DNA from: Desulfocapsaceae bacterium
GTDB lineage: Bacteria; Desulfobacterota; Desulfobulbia; Desulfobulbales; Desulfocapsaceae
Length of the DNA: 5,908 nucleotides
Assembly (NCBI GenBank): GCA_029934775.1
Contig: JAOZLO010000047.1
Span: forward strand, 1 to 5,908
Reading direction: 5' to 3'
Shown: positions 1 to 4,855 of the stretch, one piece after another
Position numbering within the stretch: the stretch's first letter is position 1
How the letters are laid out: each line of letters opens with the position of its first letter
Notes under the pieces: generated by a model
Told to the model about the DNA's origin: nothing
The model's database searches: none
Seen by the model: the letters and a program-made list of their open reading frames with translations, nothing else
Program-made: the position numbers and the translations under genes

Positions 1-1
1 T

Positions 2-43
2 AAAAAAGGAGTTGCAATAGAACAGTACAGGAAACAGTTCTGA
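2..43 (+). CDS. Possible C-terminal end of an upstream gene (partial)
   Basis: The frame beginning at base 2 is open from the window edge to a TGA at 41-43, reading KKGVAIEQYRKQF then stop. The A of that TGA is the A of the carbamoyltransferase ATG (TGATG), an arrangement typical of translationally coupled genes in one operon. Thirteen codons cannot identify a product and an open frame this short can occur by chance, so this is a suggestion based on the overlap geometry only. If real, the carbamoyltransferase is an internal operon gene, not the first one. Confidence 0.3.
   Translation, partial: KKGVAIEQYRKQF
29..34 (+). promoter_or_regulatory. Ribosome binding site of the carbamoyltransferase
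   Basis: AGGAAA lies 8 bases before the ATG at 43, in a context (CAGGAAACAG) much like well-known strong sites. It supports the ATG at 43 as the start. A second purine-rich stretch, AAAAAAGGAG at 2-11, is too far upstream to serve this ATG. Confidence 0.6.
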
Positions 44-1869
44 TGAATATTCTTGGGATAAGTGCTTATTATCACGATTCTGCTGCAGCTCTTGTTCAAG
101 ACGGCAAAATTATTGGTGCAGCTCAGGAAGAGCGTTTTACCAGGATCAAACATGACCACGCATTTCCTTTACATGCCGTACGCTATTGTCTGGCCGAGGC
201 GGGTTTAACAGAGGGCAATATAGATGCAGTAGCATTTTACGACAAACCCATAACCAAGTTTGCCAGGCTCATGGAGACCTATTTCAGTGTTGCACCGAAA
301 GGACTCTCGTCTTTCATGATAGCCACCCCACTCTGGATCAAACAGAAACTGTGGATACCACTGCAGATAGAAAACCAGCTGAAAAAGTGCGGAATAGGAA
401 TGGATAACCTCTACTTTCCTGAGCACCACGAGTCCCATGGCGCCTCCTCATTCTATCCCTCACCTTTTGAAGAAGCGGCTTTTCTTACCATGGATGGTGT
501 AGGCGAGTGGGCAACGAGCACCATTGGCATCGGTCAAGGGAACAGGGTAAAAATCCTCCGGGAAATGCATTTTCCCCATTCACTGGGTCTGCTCTATTCG
601 GCAATAACCTATTTTACAGGCTTTCGAGTAAATTCAGGCGAATATAAACTGATGGGACTTGCCCCTTATGGAGAACCTAAATATGCGCAGTTAATTCTTG
701 ACAAATTAATCGACCTCAAAGAAGATGGTTCTTTCCGGCTGAATATGGACTATTTTAGTTATATGGAAGGGTTGCGGATGACCAGCCCTAAACTGGATAG
801 TCTTTTAGGAGGTCCTCCCCGGCAGCCGGAAACAGATATTACTCCACGAGAGATGGATATTGCCGCCTCAATCCAGACGGTCACCGAAGAGATTGTTCTA
901 CGTATGGCTCGTTATGCACGGAAGATTACGGGGATGAATCGCCTCTGCCTGTCTGGAGGTGTGGCCCTGAACTGTGTTGCCAACGGCCGCCTACTGCGGG
1001 AAAATATCTTTGACGACATATATATCCAGCCTGCCTCAGGGGATGCCGGAGGAGCCCTGGGAGCAGCCCTGCTTACATGGCATCAAATATACGACAAACC
1101 GCGTGAGGCTGACGGAGTACACGATTCCATGCAGGGAGCATACCTTGGCCCTGCCTTTTCCGATGAGGAAATAGGTGCCTTCCTTGATGAAAAAGGTTTT
1201 GCGGCAAAAAAACTGGATCAAGCAAAATGGGCGAGCAGAATTGCTGAACTCATTGCTGCAGAAAAAGTTATTGGTCTCTTTCAGGGCAGGATGGAGTTTG
1301 GTCCCCGGGCCCTTGGGGGAAGGTCTATCATTGGGGATCCCAGGTCAACTGCCATGCAGTCCACCATGAACCTGAAGATCAAATACCGGGAATCCTTCAG
1401 ACCTTTTGCCCCATCCTGCCTGGTAGAAAAGGCTGGAGATTTTTTTGATATCGATCGTCCATCACCTTATATGCTTATTGTCGCCGATGTAAAAAAAGAG
1501 CGTTGCCTTGACCTGACTGAAAACAAACAAGTTGCCTTTATCGAGCAGATTAATCAGATCCGCTCAGATATCCCGGCCATAACCCACGTAGATTACTCCG
1601 CCAGGATCCAGACCGTTAGCCCTGAGAGTAACAAGCCATACTATGACATCATCAAAGCATTTGATGATTTGACCGGGTGCGGGGTGATTATTAACACCTC
1701 TTTTAACGTCCGGGGAGAGCCAATTGTCTGTACTCCAGAAGATGCTTACCGCTGTTTCATGAGAACCGAGATGGACTATCTTGTTCTCGGTTCATATCTT
1801 CTTGAGAAAGATGACCAGCCGGAATTTGAAGACGACAAGAACTGGCGTGACAGCTATCAGCTGGACTGA
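43..1869 (+). CDS. Carbamoyltransferase, NodU/CmcH/TobZ (SxtI-like) family
   Basis: Predicted cytoplasmic enzyme of 608 residues that transfers a carbamoyl group from carbamoyl phosphate, through a carbamoyl-adenylate, onto a hydroxyl of a sugar, polysaccharide or small molecule; the acceptor cannot be read from sequence. The N-terminal Kae1/YrdC-related domain opens with LGISAYYHDSAAAL (residues 4-17) and QEERF (28-32). The family metal ligands appear as the HxxxH pair H128 and H132 in HHESH, D151 in TMDGVGEW, and D334 in ASGDAGGALG. SGGVALNCVANGRL (304-317) and YKLMGLAPYGEP (201-212) are further signatures. The C-terminal domain carries GRMEFGPRALGGRSI (415-429), RESFRPFAPS (449-458) and NTSFNVRGEPIVCTPEDA (551-568). 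Length and motifs are complete, so the gene looks functional. A DUF5989 gene follows 78 bases downstream on the same strand, the usual partner. Confidence 0.96.
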   Translation: MNILGISAYYHDSAAALVQDGKIIGAAQEERFTRIKHDHAFPLHAVRYCLAEAGLTEGNIDAVAFYDKPITKFARLMETYFSVAPKGLSSFMIATPLWIKQKLWIPLQIENQLKKCGIGMDNLYFPEHHESHGASSFYPSPFEEAAFLTMDGVGEWATSTIGIGQGNRVKILREMHFPHSLGLLYSAITYFTGFRVNSGEYKLMGLAPYGEPKYAQLILDKLIDLKEDGSFRLNMDYFSYMEGLRMTSPKLDSLLGGPPRQPETDITPREMDIAASIQTVTEEIVLRMARYARKITGMNRLCLSGGVALNCVANGRLLRENIFDDIYIQPASGDAGGALGAALLTWHQIYDKPREADGVHDSMQGAYLGPAFSDEEIGAFLDEKGFAAKKLDQAKWASRIAELIAAEKVIGLFQGRMEFGPRALGGRSIIGDPRSTAMQSTMNLKIKYRESFRPFAPSCLVEKAGDFFDIDRPSPYMLIVADVKKERCLDLTENKQVAFIEQINQIRSDIPAITHVDYSARIQTVSPESNKPYYDIIKAFDDLTGCGVIINTSFNVRGEPIVCTPEDAYRCFMRTEMDYLVLGSYLLEKDDQPEFEDDKNWRDSYQLD

Positions 1870-1881
1870 CAGGAGTGGAAT

Positions 1882-1920
1882 ATGAACAAACCTGTAACTG
1901 TTTTCCTTCCTGCCTCTTAG
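1882..1920 (+). other. 12-codon ORF with a good ribosome binding site
   Basis: ATG at 1882 encodes MNKPVTVFLPAS and stops at TAG 1918-1920. It is preceded by AGGAG (1871-1875) at 6-base spacing, a better site than that of the DUF5989 gene behind it. It could be a leader peptide, or the decayed start of a gene formerly between the carbamoyltransferase and DUF5989. A shift into the neighbouring frame inside the TTTTCC run would carry translation to a TGA at 1949-1951 that overlaps the DUF5989 ATG (ATGA). The stretch TTCCTGCC...GGCA..GGAA (about 1903-1932) can also fold weakly. Nothing is recognisable in the peptide, and chance is a fair explanation. Confidence 0.25.
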
Positions 1921-1947
1921 CCGGCAAGGGAATAAAAAGAGAGTATC

Positions 1948-2112
1948 ATGAACTTTTTAAAGCACCTTTTTTCACTGTTGAAAGAATTGTTTCAATTTGC
2001 CTGGAGTAATAAGATCTGGTGGATCATCCCGGTGGTTATGGTTTTTCTGGGAATCGGATTACTCATTGTTGTTGGTGAAACCTCAGCACCTTTTATCTAT
2101 ACTCTTTTTTAG
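1948..2112 (+). CDS. DUF5989 family small membrane protein (SxtK-like)
   Basis: Fifty-four residues, starting MNFLKHLFSLLKELFQFAWS. An amphipathic N-terminal helix with basic and aromatic residues is followed by NKIWW and one hydrophobic membrane segment at about residues 23-42 (IWWIIPVVMVFLGIGLLIVV). The protein ends in SAPFIYTLF, the characteristic end of DUF5989 proteins, which are about 50 residues long, so it is complete. Members sit beside NodU/CmcH-type carbamoyltransferases, as SxtK does with SxtI in saxitoxin clusters. Their function is unknown; recruiting the transferase or its substrate to the inner membrane is a guess. The start has only a weak purine stretch (AAAAAGAGAG, 1934-1943). 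The SxtJ-like and SGNH/GDSL genes that commonly follow are absent: a repeat begins at the stop codon. Confidence 0.88.
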   Translation: MNFLKHLFSLLKELFQFAWSNKIWWIIPVVMVFLGIGLLIVVGETSAPFIYTLF

Positions 2113-2229
2113 TGCCTTACTCTATAAAAGCTGTAACTCAGTTCAGTACCCCCTTGAGGAGTATAAAAAACAAGAAACTGAGGGATATATTTTTAAACTA
2201 TGTGGCTCGATCTACCACCATGGTACTTA
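2108..2229 (+). repeat. Left copy of an inverted MITE-like repeat flanking the nitroreductase
   Basis: This 122-base stretch reappears inverted at 2841-2935. Aligned blocks are 2108-2121 (TTTAGTGCCTTACT, 13 of 14), CTGTAAC (2131-2137), CAAGAAACTGAGG (2171-2183, exact, preceded by an A run), ATGTGG (2200-2205) and TACCACCATGGTACTTA (2213-2229, 17 of 17). About 28 extra bases sit in the first half compared with the right copy. The ends mirror each other (TTTAGTGCC versus GGTACTTAA), as in a small non-autonomous element. The outer end overlaps the TAG of the DUF5989 gene and the inner end supplies the TAA of the nitroreductase. No transposase is encoded. This is also the whole interval between those two convergent genes. 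Confidence 0.75.
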
Positions 2230-2748
2230 ACAAACCTCAGATATAATCTTTTCGTAAAGCAAAGAGGAACGTGGATGAGGCTCCTTCTCCTCTTTGCCAT
2301 ACCCGATGGCAACAATCGCCTCAACTACCATTGTATCTCCAAGACCCAGCAGTTTTTTTACATATTCCTCCGATGCCCTTCCTTCACTGTGTTCACGCAG
2401 ACGAACCTGAACCCAGCAACTTCCAAGACCTAAGTCAGTGGCTTCAAGATGAAGAATAAGTGCAGCTATTGAACAATCTTCAATCCATACATCACTTTTG
2501 GCAGGATCCGCACACACCACAATTGCCAGAGGTGCATTTTTCATAAATGTGGCGCCATGGGGTTTTGTCTCCGACAACTCCGCTATTGTAAGTGGGTCTG
2601 TCACCATAACAAATTCCCAGGGATTGCGACTCCTCGATGAGGGTGATCGCAGCATTGCCTCGACGAGAGTATCAATCTTTTCCTGTTCAACAGGTTTATC
2701 TTGAAATTGCCTGATACTACGCCTTTTTTTCAGCAGTTCTATAAACAT
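2227..2748 (-). CDS. Nitroreductase family protein (FMN-dependent)
   Basis: A 173-residue single-domain member of the nitroreductase superfamily: cytoplasmic, probably dimeric FMN enzymes that reduce nitro compounds, quinones or similar acceptors with NAD(P)H. The N-terminal FMN-phosphate motif is RRSIRQF (residues 9-15). SPSSRSRNPWEFVMV (35-49) is the usual SxxxxxQPW-like loop, with R/N in place of Q. NAPLAIVVC (71-79), EDCSIAALILHLEATDLGLGSCW (90-112) and VVEAIVAIGYG (141-151) are the other family signatures. The short size matches the compact members common in anaerobes and archaea. The frame stays open upstream to an ATG at 2868, but the family starts at the MFIELLKKRRSIRQF methionine, which also has a ribosome site. 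It lies against the carbamoyltransferase operon and between inverted repeats, so a role in that pathway is doubtful. Substrate unknown. Confidence 0.92.
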   Translation of the reverse strand: MFIELLKKRRSIRQFQDKPVEQEKIDTLVEAMLRSPSSRSRNPWEFVMVTDPLTIAELSETKPHGATFMKNAPLAIVVCADPAKSDVWIEDCSIAALILHLEATDLGLGSCWVQVRLREHSEGRASEEYVKKLLGLGDTMVVEAIVAIGYGKEEKEPHPRSSLLYEKIISEVC

Positions 2749-2750
2749 AA

Positions 2751-2757
2751 CCTCTTT
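2751..2757 (-). promoter_or_regulatory. Ribosome binding site fixing the nitroreductase start
   Basis: On the minus strand, GGGAAAGAGG ends 2 bases before the ATG at 2748. This favours that start over the in-frame ATG 40 codons upstream at 2868. That ATG lies inside the right repeat and would add a 40-residue extension foreign to the family. The core AGAGG is close to the ATG; the GGGA part has more normal spacing. Just upstream is the near-palindrome TTTGAATTTCAAA (2764-2776), a conceivable operator but unsupported. I see no convincing -35/-10 pair between here and 2940. Confidence 0.55.
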
Positions 2758-2840
2758 CCCATATTTGAATTTCAAAGTGTGCATTCTCTCACAGATCCAA
2801 GAGATCATGCAGATAAGGCTAACACCCCACAAGGGGGGTA

Positions 2841-2935
2841 TAAGTACCATGGTGGTATATGTAACCACATGATTTCAAAATACTCTCCTCAGTTTCTTGC
2901 TTTTTTTGACAGGGTTACAGTAGTAAGGTACTAAA
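2841..2935 (-). repeat. Right copy of the inverted MITE-like repeat
   Basis: This is the reverse complement partner of 2108-2229. Exact or near-exact blocks on the plus strand are TAAGTACCATGGTGGTA (2841-2857), CCACAT (2865-2870), CCTCAGTTTCTTG (2887-2899, followed by a T run), GTTACAG (2914-2920) and AGTAAGGTACTAAA (2922-2935). It is 95 bases long, shorter than the left copy. Its own ends are inverted relative to each other (TAAGTACC versus GGTACTAAA). It lies 93 bases upstream of the nitroreductase ATG, where it could carry or disturb that gene's promoter. No clear target-site duplication is visible outside the pair. Confidence 0.72.
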
Positions 2936-2970
2936 GTATATCATTTTTGATAGTGTCTTACTCCTTATTT

Positions 2971-3017
2971 TCTACGCTTCTCTCTTTTTCCTGCGCTCTC
3001 TGTGTCCTCTGTGGTGA
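2971..3017. repeat. Dispersed CACAGAGG-type repeat
   Basis: The plus strand is almost pure pyrimidine with TG steps. Its complement contains TCACCACAGAGGACACAGAG followed by an AG-rich tract. This matches, from memory, a very common low-complexity intergenic repeat of environmental bacteria built on the words CACAGAG and GACACAGAG. It encodes nothing and its origin is unclear; it may be a relic of a mobile or replication-associated sequence. Recognition is by motif, not by a search. Confidence 0.6.
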
Positions 3018-3210
3018 GGTAATTTTCTTTTTGAGTTGTAGGCAAAAACCCACTTTAACCATTGCTTTTTTATATATTTTCTTATAATGAACTGAATTTG
3101 GTGGGATGCCTCCTCCTCAACTTTGGATTACGTTTTCTTTACCGGAATATCTATCCACAATAGAGGATTAGCACTCCAGATATGAGTAAAAAGATATAAT
3201 TTCATAAAAG
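3018..3210. other. AT-rich intergenic spacer with no recognised feature
   Basis: Together with the repeats on either side this forms a 641-base gene-free stretch between the nitroreductase start (2748) and the MFS start (3390). The spacer has T-rich runs, for example around 3065-3085, and no frame of convincing length or composition. A promoter for the MFS gene or a diverging one for the nitroreductase should lie in this general region, but I cannot point to a -35/-10 pair with any confidence. Confidence 0.5.
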
Positions 3211-3370
3211 ACAAACTCGTAAAAGTCATCATCAGATCTTCGGATGGCTAAGTAAAATGTTCGATATACAAGGCGTAGTGTTTTTGACAGGTACTCGGCA
3301 ATACATGTGGTATGCCGAGTGTCTGTCAAAAACCTACAACGCAGTAGATCGGACTTTTTATGACGCCATC
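3211..3370. repeat. Palindromic repeat with a long hairpin, upstream of the MFS gene
   Basis: The core is an inverted repeat: TGTTTTTGACAG (3279-3290) then GTACTCGGCA, and GCCGAGTGT (3314-3322) then CTGTCAAAAAC (3323-3333). With G-U pairs and one bulge it folds into a stem of more than 20 pairs around a small ATGTG-like loop (3305-3309). Outside it, GGCGTAG (3272-3278) faces CTACAACGC (3334-3342), and CTCGTAAAAGTC (3216-3227) faces GACTTTTTATGACG (3352-3365). The nested symmetry, and outer arms of the CTCGTAAAAGTC type that I recall as recurring in deltaproteobacterial intergenic regions, suggest a MITE or REP-like element. It ends about 6 bases before the MFS ribosome site, so it may fold in that mRNA leader. 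It is not a terminator: no U run follows the stem. Confidence 0.7.
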
Positions 3371-3375
3371 ATAAC

Positions 3376-3385
3376 AAGGTAAGGG
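3376..3385 (+). promoter_or_regulatory. Ribosome binding site of the MFS gene
   Basis: AAGGTAAGGG contains two Shine-Dalgarno-like words, ending 10 and 4 bases before the ATG at 3390. It supports that start over the in-frame methionines at residues 15 and 19, which would remove most of the first membrane helix. Confidence 0.55.
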
Positions 3386-3389
3386 TAAA

Positions 3390-4721
3390 ATGCTGAGTAT
3401 CATTTCTAACTGCTGGGCACTGCTGTTGGGCATGGGTCTGCTCATGCTTGGATACGGGTTGCAGTCGACCCTTATAGGGGTACGTGCCTCCCTGGAGGAT
3501 TTTAACACGTCCACCACCGGTTTGATTATGTCAGGCTATTTTATAGGCCTTATAATCGGTTGTAATTTCGTGCCCAAGATCATCGGAAGGGTTGGCCATA
3601 TTCGCACATTCGGCGCTCTGGCATCACTTGCATCCACCTCGATCCTTGTACAGGCCGTTTTTGTTGACCCTCTGGTATGGTTTGTCATGCGCTTTATTAC
3701 AGGATTTTCCTATGCCGGTCTCTATATTGTTGCAGAAAGCTGGCTCAATGAAGCTGCTGAGAATGAGACCCGTGGGCAACTGTTAAGTTTTTATATGCTG
3801 ATTACTCTTGGCGGGACGGCAGGTGGACAGTTCTTGCTTAATCTTTCTCCGCCCTCCGGCTTTGGCTTATTCATACTGGTATCTTTAATCGTCAGTCTGG
3901 CTGTGATCCCGATCCTTTTATCAGCAACACGTGCACCACAATATAATATTATGGAAAACACTTCCATAATTCAGCTCTACCGCGTGTCGCCTCTTGGAGT
4001 ATTTGGTATGCTGATGAGTGGGATGGCAATGGGATCGATTTTCGGGATGGGTGCTGTTTACGCCACCGATGTGGGTATGTCTGTAAAAGAGATATCGCTC
4101 TTTATGGGAACGCTGATTTTGGGCGGTTTTCTGTTCCAGTACCCGCTGGGCTGGATATCGGATCGAATTGGGCGACGCAAGGTGATTATCTTCTGCAGTA
4201 TAGGCGGCGCAGCCATGTCCTTTTTTGCCATGACTGTTTCGGGCGTAGGCATAATGTTCTACACAGTTGTTGCAATGGTCGGTGGCTTAACCATGCCCCT
4301 ATACTCCCTGTGCGGAGTGCATACCAATGATTATCTGACTCCCACCCAGATGGTAGCTGCCAGCGGGACTCTGGTACTTTTGAGTTCCACCGGGGCCGCA
4401 GTAGGTTCCCCACTTACCGCCTTTGTCATGGATTATTTTGGCCCTCAGGCTTTTTATGGCAGTATGGGGATAATGCTGAGCTCAATCGCCCTGTTTTCCC
4501 TGTGGCGCTCAACCCAGCGAGCTGATATGGATGCGGAAGACAGGGGTGATTTTGTTGTCCTGGCGACCGGCCCATTAAGTGCTTCACTAAACCCGGATGT
4601 TAATCTGGAAGAAATTGAAGCGGCAGTGGATGAAGATGCGGAGGCTATCCACTCCAGTCTCGAAGAACTTATAAATGATCTTGAAAACCCTGATGATGCC
4701 CCCTCGGCCGAGGGGAAATGA
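3390..4721 (+). CDS. MFS transporter, YcaD-like
   Basis: A 443-residue inner-membrane transporter of the major facilitator superfamily. Twelve hydrophobic segments can be placed at roughly residues 8-28, 44-62, 72-92, 94-115, 131-151, 157-177, 202-222, 236-254, 265-284, 287-308, 321-343 and 350-372. The loop between helices 2 and 3 has a degenerate motif A (PKIIGRVGHIRTF, 62-74); the equivalent loop in the second half is canonical (GWISDRIGRRK, 254-264). MRFITGFSYAGLYIVAESWL (100-119), followed by ETRG, resembles E. coli YcaD and its relatives, whose substrate is unknown. A strongly acidic cytoplasmic tail (about 376-443, including LEEIEAAVDEDAEAI) extends beyond the usual MFS end; some proteobacterial relatives have a similar DFV-containing tail, as I recall. 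The gene stands alone, convergent with the broken amidotransferase. Confidence 0.92.
   Translation: MLSIISNCWALLLGMGLLMLGYGLQSTLIGVRASLEDFNTSTTGLIMSGYFIGLIIGCNFVPKIIGRVGHIRTFGALASLASTSILVQAVFVDPLVWFVMRFITGFSYAGLYIVAESWLNEAAENETRGQLLSFYMLITLGGTAGGQFLLNLSPPSGFGLFILVSLIVSLAVIPILLSATRAPQYNIMENTSIIQLYRVSPLGVFGMLMSGMAMGSIFGMGAVYATDVGMSVKEISLFMGTLILGGFLFQYPLGWISDRIGRRKVIIFCSIGGAAMSFFAMTVSGVGIMFYTVVAMVGGLTMPLYSLCGVHTNDYLTPTQMVAASGTLVLLSSTGAAVGSPLTAFVMDYFGPQAFYGSMGIMLSSIALFSLWRSTQRADMDAEDRGDFVVLATGPLSASLNPDVNLEEIEAAVDEDAEAIHSSLEELINDLENPDDAPSAEGK
4700..4715. other. Perfect 16-bp palindrome at the end of the MFS gene
   Basis: CCCCTCGGCCGAGGGG is a perfect palindrome within the last codons of the MFS gene. 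As RNA it forms a six-pair GC stem with a four-base loop. The following sequence (AAATGATACTGTTTT) has only a late, interrupted T run, so it is at best a weak terminator. Codons for an acidic/proline tail may produce it by chance. Confidence 0.35.
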
Positions 4722-4855
4722 TACTGTTTTATAGAGTGAAGTACTAATGATGGAAAAAAAGTTTAATCTCGAATAGGTTGTGAGTGGAAAAGTGATTACA
4801 TCCAGGTCTAACATTTCGACATTAAAGAGAAAAATATCATGATGCTGAGGAATAG
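4722..4855. other. Spacer and junction between the MFS gene and the amidotransferase remnant
   Basis: No gene is recognised here. Minus-strand reading from the remnant continues through 4808 but encodes LFLSIMIFFSLMSKC, unlike any part of the asparagine-synthase family, so 4808-4855 is probably foreign sequence joined to the broken gene. The remainder is AT-rich, with no clear terminator for either convergent gene and no insertion-sequence ends I can recognise. Confidence 0.45.

Noticed and set aside
2749..2868. Forty-residue N-terminal extension of the nitroreductase from the ATG at 2868
   Set aside because: It is translated leader and part of the right repeat, unlike any nitroreductase N-terminus, and a ribosome site sits directly before the ATG at 2748.
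2200..2934. Plus-strand open frames across 2200-2934
   Set aside because: They are shadows of the nitroreductase and repeats, with low-complexity translations and no good ribosome sites.
3284..3314. TTGACA as a -35 box of an MFS promoter
   Set aside because: It lies inside a hairpin arm, and the bases 17 downstream (GTGGTA/GGTATG) are a poor -10; the symmetry explains the TTGACA better.
3279..3333. The long hairpin as an intrinsic terminator
   Set aside because: On neither strand is the stem followed by a U run; the T/A runs are inside the stem.
2108..3370. The repeats as a CRISPR array or phage attachment sites
   Set aside because: There is no regular spacing, no direct repeats with unique spacers, no cas or integrase gene, and the paired copies are inverted.
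4700..4735. Palindrome plus T run as a terminator of the MFS gene
   Set aside because: The stem is only six pairs within coding sequence and the TTTT begins about 11 bases later, after a mixed-base gap.
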